DNA from: Datisca glomerata
Taxonomy: Eukaryota > Streptophyta > Magnoliopsida > Cucurbitales > Datiscaceae
Assembly: GCA_003255025.1 (NCBI GenBank)
Contig: QANY01008042.1
Span: 1-64,000 of the forward strand
Length of the DNA: 64,000 nucleotides
Direction: 5' to 3'
Positions 10,213-21,875 of the stretch are shown piece after piece. The position numbers and the translations under genes are program-made. How positions within the stretch are numbered: the stretch's first letter is position 1; every line of letters starts with the position of its first letter. The notes beneath the pieces are model-generated. The model saw nothing but the letters and a program-made list of their open reading frames with translations, searched no databases and had not been told where the DNA came from.

Positions 10213-12724
10213 GATATGTAATGTAAACTTTATACCATGAAATCCAAATCAAAGATACTACTTACCGAAAGGAAAAAGAGCAAGTTTTCTAGTCGACCAC
10301 AAGCTGATTAATTATATATTTATTTATTTTCCCATGAAAGATATAGTTTAAAATAATTTCTGTTTTCCTTTTTATAAATTTTTATGAAGATTTATTATCA
10401 ACAAAAGAATTATTATGAAGATTTATGATAAATGAGAAATAATTATTCGAATTCACTATGTATTTTATGAGAAAATTGATTGCATTACTTTTTAATTTAT
10501 TCAACGTTAGATGAGTATTAATTTTAAAAAATTTGATAATAAATATTAAAAAAAACAAATTTTCAGTGCCTACAAAATACTAAGTTTTCATTTATTTTTT
10601 AATAAAAGGGTATTGAATTTTTTCCTTATTCCAGCGGCCCAGCCTAGTCTGTAAGCCAAAAATTCATATGCCTTTGGCGCCAAATCACCGACATTTCAAG
10701 CTGACAGTCACTACTGTTGATATTGAATCATAATATAAATAAAAAATTAATAGGTGGTCCATTACTCTCTAAAAAAAATCATCTATCACGTAGTTATGAA
10801 CGTTAGATCTTTACAACTTGCAACGATTTCAACGATATCCATGAGTGGGCCCACCTTTGCCATCACATCACTAATTCTTGGTCTTGATGGTTTTGGTGCT
10901 GTAGTGTATCCCACCAAATGTATCTATCAATACAAATGCCAATACTTGACCGATTGATAAATTATGGTATCTTACTTGTCACTTTATTTCACCATTAATT
11001 CTATTTTTTATAAAGTGATATTTTTTTACTGGTTCAAATAATTTGTTAAGTTATTATATAAATGATCTATATTTCATTTTATCAATTAAGATATAAATCT
11101 TAACCAATGTATAATAGTGATGGCGATATACAATGTATAATAGTGATGGCGATATACAATATTTTTAATGTTACTTATTTAAAAAGTTTCCTTTAAGGAA
11201 TAATTATCTTATTATGCATAAAAGTAAACATACATAGGGCAGACAATGTAGCTGGCATTGGCCAGTCACTATTTCGATGAGTATATTGGACTAAAAGAAG
11301 ATACTACTATACTCCCCTCACCTTTGATCACCCTCAGGCATAAAATGATGCAAATTGGTTGAAAAATGGCTATTGGACAAAGCTTTTGCTCTATATGAGT
11401 CTAAGAGAAGATGAGATGGTCAAATTGGTCGAGCGGTTTCGTGGTAATATTGCTAAATTCATCTTCATTTATTCGATTATTTATGATGACAAACTAGTTA
11501 CTAAGGATAATAATATCAAGAAGTGTGATCTAAATATCTATTTTTTGATTATGTAATTGTGTGAGTGTCTTTGAAAGCAGAGGACGTCCTTTTTGCACAA
11601 TGACCTATTACCCATTAGATTGAGGCAATTAAATGAGAAATTTGAGTTGTTTTTTTAGAGCAACTCATAGGACTAGCGTCTCAAGTGGTTCTTGACCACA
11701 CCAAACTAAAGGACTGTGGTCTGTATTTTGAATTTATTTTTACTTGCTTTATACATATCATTTGGATTGAGAGAAACATTACAGTTTTCATTTTAGGACT
11801 AGGGATAATTCTTCTATCTTGTTTGCATTATTAGAATGGTGATGGAAAAACAATGACATCTGTATAATATTGAAAGAAATGCTTTGCATGATTCTTTCTA
11901 TACAGATGGAGGCGTACCTGAACAATTTGACAACTTATTGATTCTCATACCATATGACTGCTGAAATATGTTTATCGACGTAACATGATCATTGACAACT
12001 CATCGGATATCATGTGATATAGCATAAGTTAATGGACAATATTGAGTGATAATGTATATGATACTGTATGGTTAACGGGTCATAATGATATAATCTTTAC
12101 TTCCAATACAACAAAAGATCTATGGCTACACTCTACTTATTGAGTTTTGGCCAGCCCATTGGGCCAAAAGTTTTATCATGACACAAGAATATATTGACGG
12201 CTAACTAAGGGTGTGCGACTTAAGAGTAAAGCTATTATCATCGCATCGTGCAAGCTTGCGGTTGTTGAAGCATACATGGTTTGAAGAAGGTCAACTAAGA
12301 AGTGTATCCATTAATCTCTTGCCATGGCTACTCTAAATGATGATCAATGAGCTGCTGGACCTTCTCCATCGTTCGTCTTTGACATATGGAGGTGACACTA
12401 AAATCTCTCTTATGGTTTTATCATGCTTTAAAACTAAACAAGTGTATTCGATTGAGATTCTTACTAATCAATCTTGATTGTTAGATGAATGCTTTGAATC
12501 ATACATATCTATTTTAACAATTACTGGCGTGTACTAATCACATGTCTCTAAGACAAATATGAGAGGGAGAAATTATTAAATACTTCTGAAACACTAAAAA
12601 CTCCATCTATTTTCTCATTATTTTATCTTTTAAATCCCAAGAATTTATTCATTTTCTTCTAGTAATATGAAATAAATAAATTTGATATTTTCTATACACT
12701 TAAGAGTGCTCATTCTAGATTAGT
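10213..12724. other. AT-rich spacer with one 26-bp tandem duplication
   Basis: No gene is recognised. Short open frames (10754-10957, 11359-11556) have no family features. The 26-bp unit aatgtataatagtgatggcg... at 11106-11131 is exactly duplicated at 11132-11157, a recent slippage event. Stretches around 11880-12560 could be a worn-out mobile element, but nothing in them can be named. Confidence 0.55.
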
Positions 12725-13255
12725 ATCCCGCTCTAGGGTTGTACGACAAACCACAAAAACCGTTCAAACCAACTCAGTTTGATCGGTTTGGATGTATAGA
12801 GTGATACAATTAGGTTAATTTTTTTTAAATATTCTATTCGATTCGGTCTGTGTTTTTTAACAAAAATTGTACCGAACCAACGGACTAGATATGTGTAAGT
12901 AAACTACTTAGTTTTAGTTTTTAATATATACTCCCGTAACTTCCTTTTTCTCTTTCATTTTCATTCCAAAGCCATACCGCTGTTTTTCACTTCCCCCTCT
13001 TCATTTCTCTATTTTATTTTATCTTATTTTTTGTCAAAGTTTATATTATTTTATTTTCAATTTCAACTTTTGTGTGTGTCTGAAACTACAATCCCACCAC
13101 CTCTATCCACTCAGTCGCTCTCTCAATTACCTAACCATGGTTGCTCCCTCTGAACTTTATGCGATCATGAAGTTGAGGGAGAATCTCGAGAATCCTATAA
13201 ACACATAAAAAATGAATAAAATTAGTATTAATGTTAGAATAAACATAATTTATAA

Positions 13256-13794
13256 TTACGTAAAGTTTATATTCCTTACAAATCTTACATGATTATCGCC
13301 GGGGAATGAGAATGGAGGATTTTGTACTTGCATCATTTTCATAAGGTACGCCACTTGGGATTGAAGTTCATGGACCTGTAACTTAACTCTCTCATGTTCT
13401 GCACATGGAACGAACGCCTCTTCAGAAAACCGGCGGCTGCTCTGCGATCCAAATACACTGGTGGGAGTTGGACCTAGTCCTATTCTACGGATTAGTCCAG
13501 GATGCTTTGGACCCATAACTTCAGAAAATACATATCTGGGAGTGATATTATTCTCATCCTGTGTTTGGGTTGCTAGAAGTTCTTGCATTTTCTCATACAA
13601 CACAAATAAATAATTTGATCGCATATGTGACAAATATAGTTGAAAAAATTAAAAATATTGACAAATATAGACTTAAAAATAATTCTTACAGCTCTAGAAT
13701 CAAATTCTTGATCTACCCAATTTCCATCTTTGCATTTATGTGTTTTCATGAACAGTTCGACCGCATTGGGCTCTCTCCCCAACGCCTTCGTCAA
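13256..13794 (-). pseudogene. CACTA transposase fragment (Transposase_24, Ptta/En/Spm type)
   Basis: Two exon-like pieces on the minus strand: 13690-13794 (LGREPNAVELFMKTHKCKDG, then WVDQEFDSRA, then a GTAAG donor) and about 13270-13600 (LYEKMQELLATQ, YVFSEVMGPKHPGLIRRIGL, GPTPTSVFG, and a coiled-coil-like tail HERVKLQVHELQSQVAYLM). This is the C-terminal module of the plant En/Spm accessory transposase family. The N-terminal half is absent, so the gene is truncated. It sits in the same stretch as a CACTA terminus at 14905, which fits one decayed element transcribed leftward. Confidence 0.75.
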
Positions 13795-14462
13795 TCATTA
13801 TGTTTGAAAAAAATGATATTTTGATCACAATACTAAATATAAAAATATTACTTATAATAAGAAAGATTTACGTACCATTTCATTTTGTTTTTTAGCATAG
13901 CTTTTCATTCCTAAAGAATGATGTTTACTTTATTTTTTGCTAAAAGTTAAAAATATTCAATCGAAGTAAATACTACAAATTTACAAGGAGGCATGCACGA
14001 GGAAAAACATACTCTCATAAAAAAAACTCTGAAAACTATCAAAGGATAACAAAGGAGAGAAAACACACTATGCTAACTCATGCATGCTAGCTATCAATTA
14101 TAAAAAAAAATGAAGTCCTCAATTCCTTTGTAATAACTCATATTCATCTATATATTTTATAAACCAGATTTTTTCACTCATAGTTCCAACTCTATAGTTA
14201 TATATAATTTTATCTTAAAAATTCTGTCATTTCTTCACACTCAAACAAAATATACAAAAAAGGTAAAAAAAAGTCTAAAAAGGTTGGAATTCAAAAATTC
14301 CCCATAGCATATACATTAGTATAAATAAAATATATACATTGTATTAATAAAAACAACCAAAGAGTTTTTAATCCAGCCCTACCTTAGAAATGCATTATCA
14401 CCTAGTAGTTCTTTTCTAATTTAGAAACTGAGTGAGTTGTAAAAGTCAGAATATATTGCAGA

Positions 14463-14488
14463 GGGGGGGGGGGGGGGGGGGGNGGGGG
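14463..14488. repeat. Poly-G run with an undetermined base
   Basis: About 25 consecutive G with an N at 14483. The true length is uncertain; such runs are a usual sequencing failure point. A GA-rich tract follows to 14700, placed like the GA tract of the CACTA element at 1447-5419. Confidence 0.9.
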
Positions 14489-14814
14489 ATAGCCGAGATA
14501 GAGAGAGGGAAGAGGGGAAGAGAGAAAAGTTTGTTGCATAGAGAGTGAGAGGGAGATTGTAGAGAGAGAGGCGAGAATTGAGATAGTACTTGTAGATCGT
14601 GGAGGAGATCGTGGTGGGGGAGCTTGCGGTGGAGGATTTGACGGTAAAAAATCATGATGGAGATCGCGTCGCCTGTTGTAGACAGAGAGAGAGAGGGGGA
14701 AATGTTTAAAACCGCCACTACACATAAAACATTTCACACGAGTTTGAGCAAAAATGAAAAATAAGAAATTTAAAGACCGCTACTACACATAAAACATTTG
14801 GAGGTGTTTTTAAA

Positions 14815-14905
14815 AACCGCCGCCAAAGTTTTGCCGGCTCTGTTATCGGCGGTTGGCATAACCGCTGCCGTAAAACCGCCAGGGGAAACTATTTTTCTTG
14901 TAGTG
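14815..14905 (-). mobile_element. CACTA terminus with subterminal ccgcc repeats
   Basis: In reverse complement the piece starts CACTACAAGAAAAATAG, a classical plant CACTA end, followed by several copies of aaccgcc/cggcggtt as subterminal repeats. The partner end is not found between 12733 and 13256, so the element has lost one end. The base triplet outside the end is GTT, with no matching triplet located. Confidence 0.75.
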
Positions 14906-15429
14906 GTTTTATAGAAAGGAAACTTGAATCTTAGTGTTTTTGGACTGTTTTTAATTTTTCTATCTTGATTCTATTTTCAATCCGTTTGGCTGGTTCGGTC
15001 TGATTTTGCTCGTTTTTTACGGCTCGTTGTAGTTTAGTTTTTGTTTAATATTCAATTCGATTTGGTTTTCAGTTGCGAAAAAGCCGCATTTATAATTCGA
15101 TTCAATGAAGCCCCTTAAACCACGCCGAATCAAACCGCTTACACCTCTATCCCGCTAGGCTGCTACTAGAACTTCTTTTCCCCACCTAGCCGGTAGAATT
15201 TCATGAGTTACAATTGATGAAAAAGTTTCATATTGAGACAAGTAAGAGCATTATTGGTAAGAATTGTGTCAACTATCAAATCAATCATCGTGGCCTTTCA
15301 TACGTGGGCACATTTCTATCTAAAGTGGCTAACTTTAGTTTTTTCATAAATCAACAATACTTTAAAAAGACAATTAAAATAAGGTACTTCTGAAACTAAT
15401 TCTAAAAGTATTGGACAGGTAAGATGAAG

Positions 15430-15600
15430 TCGTCTTTACAAAAGATGACTTTGTGGTGGATGTGGATGAAATGAAGCCATGTTGAAGTCGTCTTTTGCAA
15501 AGACGATTTTGTAAATGTTTAGGTCATCTTTTGTGAAGACGACATCATTTTAGTGAAGTTGTCTTTGCAAAATATGACTTCACTTTTGACCCTTTTAATA
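15430..15600. repeat. Left terminal repeat array of the MULE
   Basis: At least four imperfect copies of a palindromic unit, gaagtcgtctttNNNaaagaYgaYttt, in a row. The same unit in reverse order is found at 24030-24260. Multiplied subterminal repeats of this kind occur at the ends of foldback-like MULEs. Confidence 0.7.
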
Positions 15601-16258
15601 TCACAGATCGCGATTTCACACAAAACAAGCAAACAATTTTCACTTATCCATCCCTTCCGAACAACGACGAAGCATTCCCCTCCCCCGCTGTCGTTCGTTG
15701 CCAATTTTCACCAGAGTTGACCGCCATCTCACCGGCATCAACCCCCTTTCACTCTTATTCACATAAAAGCTTCTCAATCTCTCAAACCCTATGTATATTT
15801 CTAACTCATTTGATCTCTTAAATTTATTCTTCAAATCTTAAAATTGTTCATTTTTTGTGAATGTTGTATGATGTATTCCATCAATTTTGTAATCTCTCTC
15901 TCATTGTATCTCACAAACCTTATATTTCGATTATAGTTATAAGTGTGTTGTGAGTTCTCAAATTTGTTATGGATATGTTATTTAATCCTCTCAATTTGTA
16001 AAATTTTAGGGTTATTTGCAATTCTACATTCTTTCGACATTGTCTAAGGATTTTTATACTCATTTCTCAAAATCCATAATTCTACATCCCTGGTCCGCCA
16101 TAATCAACATCAACCCAACTTAACTCTCGCTTTCCTCATCGTTTATTTCCATTCCCCCACACCCCAAGCTCTCATTTGTCCCTAGGTTCACTATTTCTTC
16201 AACAAAATACAATTATTCTACTCTTCTTCTACTTCTCTTTGTTTTGACCAGACTAAGC

Positions 16259-16610
16259 GACGGTGGCGATGGATTCAACGATTTGACCATTTTCATTGAA
16301 GTTCTAGAGTATCATAATGGGACGGAATGTCCCGTTTTGATCAGTAGAGAATTGGTGTCCTCCTTCGATCTGGATTTGGTTCAAATTGCGATGACCTTAG
16401 ACTCCGGGTACCTTCAAGGCTCCATGGTTGCCGTTCATTCGGTCCTTAGACACGCTTAGTGCCCAGAAAACATCTTTTTCCACTTCGTTACGGTGAAGTT
16501 CGACCAGGCGAGTCCTCAGGACCTTACTCGGATTGTCCGCTCCACTTTCCCTTCTCTCAATTTCAAGGTCTACATCTTAAGGGAAGACACTTTAACAAAT
16601 CTAATCCGGT
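16259..16610 (+). pseudogene. Captured galacturonosyltransferase-like (GATL, GT8) fragment
   Basis: Translation shows GTECPVLISRELVSSFDLDL, VQIAMTLDSGYLQGSMVAVH, SVLRHA, a TAG stop, then CPENIFFHFV and ASPQDLTRIVRSTFPSLNFK. This is the N-terminal part of the catalytic domain of GATL proteins, Golgi GT8 glycosyltransferases linked to cell-wall polysaccharides. Likeness stops after the ILREDTLTNLI stretch. The signal-anchor, the DxD metal site and the rest of the enzyme are absent, and one Ser codon has become TAG. It lies between the inverted repeats of the nested unit, so it is a captured piece. Confidence 0.82.
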
Positions 16611-16829
16611 GTGCTGCATTTGAGTGGAAAAGGGAAGCTATTAGTGAGACTGCACCTTGGTCATTTTAATTCTGAATTCTTATACACTTATTTGGATTAT
16701 AAGTTTTTTGTTGATTGGATATGTTTGTTGATTGAGATTCAACTAATTAGGGGTTCAATGTTGATTACTGTGTGGATAGTGTCAATTTCTATGTCTAGAT
16801 TGCTCACTAACGAGATACAAGTGAATACT

Positions 16830-17440
16830 TGAAAGGTCAAGTAGTTACATGAGTTATGTATAAATTGACGGCAACAAACAATTTAGTTACTTGAATGGTT
16901 CAATTAATATTTTTTTACTACTTGAACCCTTCAAGTAGTCACACTCTTTCTATATAAATCACTGCATTAAACAAGATGACTACTTGAAGGGTTCAAGTAG
17001 TCATAAAATACTACTTGAATCCTTCAAGCAATTACATGGGTTTTGTATAAACCGACGACAACAAACAATTTGACTACTTGAAAGACTCAAGTAATATTTT
17101 TTAATACTTGAACCCTTCAAGTAGTCACACTTTCTTTGTATAAATCTTTGCATGAAATAAAATGATTACTTGAAGGGTTCAAGTAGTAGTAAAATACTAC
17201 TTGAACCATTCAAGTAGTTACATGCTCTCTGTATAAACCGACGACAACAAATAATTTGACTACTTAAAAGGTTGAAGTAATATTTTTTTGACTACTTGAA
17301 CTCTTCAAGTAGTCACAGATTCTCTGTATAAATCACTCCATGAAATAAAATGACTACTTGAAGGGTTCAAGTAGTCTTTTTTGCCTCCTACAATGATTTA
17401 TCCGAATAGCATGTGACTACTTGAAGGGTTCAAGTAGTCG
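16830..17440. repeat. 187-bp tandem repeats with palindromic cores
   Basis: The marker gacgRcaacaaacaattt recurs at 16867, 17054 and 17240, a period of 186-187 bp. Each unit carries palindromes such as tacttgaacccttcaagta, so the array holds more than ten inverted short cores of actacttgaagggttcaagt type. The repeats could fold into many hairpins. Confidence 0.85.
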
Positions 17441-17850
17441 TTGAATATATGCAATTTGCATTAGTTTGCTTACTAACCAAAACAAATAACTACTTAGGGG
17501 ATAAAATAGATACAATATTTATACAAAATTCTTACAATATACATACAAAATATATTGATAAAATACATACAAAATACATACACTGTACATAGATAAGTCT
17601 ATAACCAACATAAAATTTCCCACTATTAAACACAACCGAAGCAGACTACAGAGACAAGTCTATAACCAACATAACATTCCAGTCTATTACATATCATCTA
17701 AAGCAATTAAATAAGCTAAAACAAAGTCCTACTAAGCTAAACTACAAATGATTATCATAATTATAAACGTTAAACATATAATGTAAACAAGGGTTTTTTT
17801 CAAAGTGTCTGATATACTCTTCAATACTTGTATTCTAATATTTATATGTT
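17440..17850. other. Non-coding AT-rich interior of the nested unit
   Basis: Holds repeated tacaaaatacata-like motifs and tctataaccaacataa, which occurs twice (about 17609 and 17669). No coding potential seen. Confidence 0.5.
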
Positions 17851-18048
17851 TAAGCTCATTCTTGAGTTCTTTTATATCGTTGTCCAACTAGAATATCCAC
17901 ACTTGTTATGCTCGCAACAATAATATAATTTATTTTAGTTTCGATCTGATTCTGATATCTTCACAGCAGCCTTTCTCCTGCAAGTACATATTTTATTAAC
18001 AAATCTCAAACCTACTTGTGCAAAACCATTGGCACTAGAACTTGACAT
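17850..18048 (-). pseudogene. Captured GRF-type zinc-finger exon
   Basis: The minus strand gives a CAG acceptor, then MSSSSANGFAQVGLRFVNK, ICTCRRKAAVKISESDRN, a stop, and KLYYCCEHNKCGYSSW. The C-x-C, C and C-x(n)-C with G-Y-x-x-W pattern is the GRF zinc finger, a nucleic-acid-binding module found in small plant proteins. The in-frame stop after SDRN and further stops after SSWTT show it is not translated intact. It may be a captured host exon or a gene belonging to the transposon family. Confidence 0.72.
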
Positions 18049-18059
18049 CCTGCAGAAAC

Positions 18060-18764
18060 AAGTATAGGAACATATTATATCCTTTTTAGGAAAATAAGAA
18101 GCCCATTAAATTGGAAATCATATGAAATCTGAACTAAGTCATATGGTTCTCATAAGCATCTAACGCAAAATCTGAACTAAGTCATTCAATTGATTTTTAT
18201 TACATAAGAGGCCATATATTTTAGCATCAACATCAAATGACATTATCAACCATTTGATTGATGTAATCGAGACATATGGTTGAGTTCAATTGCACAGAAT
18301 GATACCGAGAGAAATACAATTGAATCATGCTCCTCCCCAAGCAGAGACTGGATAAGGAGTCTTAGAAAAACTAGGCTAGAGATAAAGAACCTTGTCCCTC
18401 AACTTGTAGACTTTGAAACTTAGGTTGTCCTTACCCATTTTCATGGGTTTTTATTAATACATTACACTTCTACAAATCAAAAGGAAAAAATGGATTACTT
18501 TTACCAAGCAAAGAGGATAAAGAAGATGGAGATGAAAATAACCCTCCCAACAAACAAAGTGAAAACCGTTCCTCTGAGTACCAGATCTGAAAACCCAACA
18601 GCAGAAGAGAGGTTCTCTGTAAAAACACAATAGAGACTAGGTTCCCTGACCATTGCACTTTCTGACAGACCACTGAGATGGAGTTATCCGAGCCCGAATT
18701 TGGTATTTTGGGTGTGCTTCGAGAGTATTTTTTTTACTCTGAGGACTGTGTTGAGTTTGTTGAA
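18060..18764. other. Unassigned interior of the nested unit
   Basis: No family is recognised. A plus-strand stretch near 18480-18630 is open and mildly protein-like, but has no motif; the minus-strand frames here are low in complexity. It ends in the right inverted repeat of the nested unit. Confidence 0.4.
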
Positions 18765-19139
18765 GAAGAAGAATAATGGTGTTTTTGTTGAAGAAATTAG
18801 TGAACCTCGCAGGAAAAAATGAGTGTAGGGGAATGAGTGTAGGTTGATGTGATTTTTGCATGGGAAAGGGAAATAAATGATGAGGAAAGAGAGACTTAAA
18901 TTGGGTTGATGTTGATTGTGGTGGGCCAAGAGTGAAGAATTCTGGATTTTGAGAAATGGGTATAAAAAACCTTAGACAATGTGGGAAAGAGTGTAGAATC
19001 GCAAATAACCTAAAAATTTATTTATGAATGTGTTGTTATGTTATGGAATTTTAGCTATTAACTTTGAATTTGTAGATTTATTATTGAATTCTAGATCTAG
19101 TTTTAAAATTATTGTGTATTACTTAGTAGGCTGACAAAT

Positions 19140-21690
19140 GAGGAAAGGCCTACGGTAGTTTTATGTTACATGAATGGTAATGTCATAGTCGGTGCAAATA
19201 GAGTTTTTTATGATCAACCTTCAATTCGGAGAATTGTAATTCATAAGGAGATTACTTTTGACGAGCTATATCATACCTTATGTGAAGCCTTGTCAATTGA
19301 TCTCATCCATTGGAACTTAGACATAGTTTATCGATATCCACTTACTTTTGGTGTTGGGTCATTCAGCTATGTGGAATTTTTGATATGGAATAATAACGAT
19401 GCATATGTGATATTTATTATTGTGCTTCAATTTCCTCTGTTAAATACAATTGGGTTATATTCACCAAAAAATGCTAGAGATGTAGAAGGTCATAGCATAA
19501 ACATGTATGATGGCGATATGTGTGGACTTGAGGTACATGATAATGTAACAATTTCTCCATTCCATGACAATGAAACGTATCTTACAGTCCAAGAAATTAT
19601 ACCTAGTGGTTCTTTGCCATGTGAAGATGCACACATTCATGCCATCCATGTGAATCCATCTAACCCTCCGCGCAGCTTCTGCTTGGCAAAGTTTGAAGTG
19701 ATAAATGCTTGTCATTGAAATTGATGAAGATGATCAGGTTAAAGAAGATGATGATGTTATGAACCCCTCAGCTGAAATACTCGAGCATGAACCCTCTTCA
19801 CATTTTCTTGCTCAGTTGGATTGAGATGTTGTAAATGCAAAGTTAGATCAGATACTCATCCAACGTATCGAATATGGAACGAAACAGATGAATTATACAA
19901 AGGTTTGTGTTTTTAAAGTAAGGCAGACATTGAGTATACTTTGAAAAGATACTCGATACTCAGACAATAACATTTAAGTGTGGTAGAGTCATTATTGAAC
20001 CTTTAAATTATAAAATGCAAGAAGTATGGCGAAGGTTGTCAATGGAGAGTTTGTGTGTGTCGTCGACAAACACATAATATGTTTGAAATAACCCAATGCA
20101 CTAGACCTCACATATATGTATATGCAATATCATCACAAGATCATTTACAGTTGTACTCAACATTGATTGCACGAGAGTTACAGGATGTCGTGAAAAAGGA
20201 TCCAACTACACCCGTTATAACACTTCATTAGATGGTGAAAAATAAATTTGCATATGATGTGCATTATAGAAAGGTCTGGGAAGCTAAATGAAAACTAATT
20301 GTTAAAGTGTCTGGTAATGGGATCAATCTTACCAGCAACTACCAATATGATCGAATATGCTTGTGAAATTGAATCGTGGGATTGCAGGTTGATGGAAACA
20401 CATAACATCGGTGAACCAGGTGATGTGACGTTTGGATATGTGTTCTGGTCCTTTTGGTGCTGCTATCGAAGGTTTCAAATATTGTAGACCCGTCATTCAA
20501 ATTGTTGACACATTTTTATATAGCTAGTATAAGCATAAGTTATTGATTGCCACATCAGTTGATTCAAATGGATGTATCTTTCCAATTTCTTACGCTATAG
20601 TTGATGAGGAAATCATAGTATGGTTTTTGTATTGCTTGAGGCATTATGTTATGTAGGGGGAGGAACTGGTGCTAATTTCTAATCGACATGCTGCTATAAA
20701 AGTTGTAGTACATAATCAACAACTTGGGTGGTCAGAACCATTAGCCCATCATCGATATTATTTGAGACATTTTGCGAGTAACTTTAATGACAAATACAAG
20801 AACAATGCTACGAAAATTTGGTATTTAGAGCGGGAATGCAACATCAGCAAAGAAACTTTGAATTTATACATGGATGAAATGAAGAAAATAAACAGTCGGT
20901 ATATGCACTTATTTGATAATATTGAAAAGGAAAAATAGACTCAAGCATTCGATGATGGATACTGATATGGTTGGATGACAACAAACGTTGCAGAATACAT
21001 TAACGGTGTAGTCAAGGGAGCTCGCATGTTACATGTTATGGATTTGGTTGAGCTTACATTTTATCGCAATGTGAATTTGGTTGAAAAGCGGAGAAGTGAA
21101 GTTAGAGATATCTTACAACGAGGTGAAGTGTTTACTGCTTACGCTGTTAAAAAGATGAAAGCTTGGGAAGCTAGGGCTAGTTCACATCAGTTCAAAAATT
21201 TGTATCGTGCTAATAAGAGGTTCAAGGTTCTCACTGGTCAACACCACAATCGCGTGTACACAGGACAAAACAGATAATATGTGAATTTAAGGGAATAAAC
21301 ATGTACTTGCAATAAGTTGCGATCATTTGGCCTCCCATGTTCCCATTTGTTAGCAATGCACGCACGTGCTTGTATCGACAGTTCACAATTCATTGAACAT
21401 TATTGTCGCTGCTCAATGCTTGCCGAATGTTATAAGACACAGTTCAATCCTCTTCCACATGAACATTATTGGGAAGTATCTAACTTTCCAATAGTGCACC
21501 CTGATCTTACTAGGACTCGGAGAAAAGTAGACCCAAGTCAGACCTTATACGAAATGAGATGGATTGGAGAGAATCAAGTACTCTGAGTAAATGTGGACTT
21601 TGTCGACAAGAAGGACATAATCGTCGAATTGTCCTTCTCATAATGGAGGACAATCTTCAAATGACTCATAATTGATTATTTGTATTTCAT
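19140..21690 (+). pseudogene. MULE (MuDR-type) transposase relic
   Basis: The N-terminal module (19143-19718) reads VVLCYMNGNVIVGANRVFY and ITFDELYHTLCEALSI, as in plant MuDR proteins. After a zone with many stops, the catalytic domain appears near 20525 (KYKHKLLIATSVDSNGCIFP, ISYAIVDEE) and continues at 20669-20938 (HHRYYLRHFASNFNDKYKN) and 20975-21277 (TNVAEYINGVVKGAR). A SWIM zinc finger follows at about 21300 (CTCNKLRSFGLPCSHLLA), then a C-terminal CGLCRQEGHNRR zinc-knuckle remnant. At least ten stops or shifts break the frame. The intact enzyme would cut and paste DNA in the nucleus. Confidence 0.88.
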
Positions 21691-21875
21691 CTTTATGTAA
21701 CTCATTAATTTTTTTACTTGATGTACTATTTTAGAGGTAGTATGATATAATATCATGAATTATATTCACTCTTTGAATTGAATGTGTATATTTAGTACAT
21801 CGATGTAATATTTGAATATTTAAATTATATTCAGTCCTGACCATAACTCTCATTTTCAGGATATATAGTAATATC

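Larger units (their letters stand above)
12733..15148. mobile_element. hAT-type DNA transposon with nested CACTA remains
   Basis: ATCCCGCT at 12725-12732 is repeated exactly at 15149-15156 (the match can be stretched to TATCCCGCT if the element ends at 15147). Eight bases is the hAT target-duplication length. The ends are imperfect inverted repeats: ctagggttgtacgacaaacc at the left and, in reverse complement, agaggtgtaagcggtttgat at the right. Both sides have subterminal cggttcggt-like motifs, usual in plant hAT elements. No hAT transposase is seen. Most of the interior belongs to another element: a CACTA end at 14905 and CACTA transposase fragments. Confidence 0.82.
16008..19011. mobile_element. 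3-kb Pack-MULE-like unit nested in the MULE
   Basis: About 230-250 bp at each end are inverted copies: 16008-16235 (agggttatttgcaattctac...) and, reversed, 18765-19011 (aggttatttgcgattctaca...). The likeness continues through tgtctaaggNtttttatac, catttctcaaaatcca and caacatcaaccca. The interior holds a GATL-like gene fragment, 187-bp tandem repeats and a GRF zinc-finger exon, and no transposase. Long terminal inverted repeats plus host-gene pieces is the Pack-MULE pattern. The flanks are AT-rich and no clean 9-bp duplication could be fixed. It ends about 130 bp before the transposase start, so it sits in that gene's leader. Confidence 0.7.

Noticed and set aside
13137..13200. Gene start at the ATG near 13138 (cctaaccatggttgctccct)
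   Set aside because: Good ATG context but the frame closes quickly and no splice continuation is seen.
14402..14737. Two overlapping minus-strand frames with Pro and Ser runs
   Set aside because: They come from the poly-G and GA-rich region and include an undetermined base.
16830..17440. CRISPR array
   Set aside because: Units are about 187 bp, palindromic and lie in a plant MULE; no spacers.
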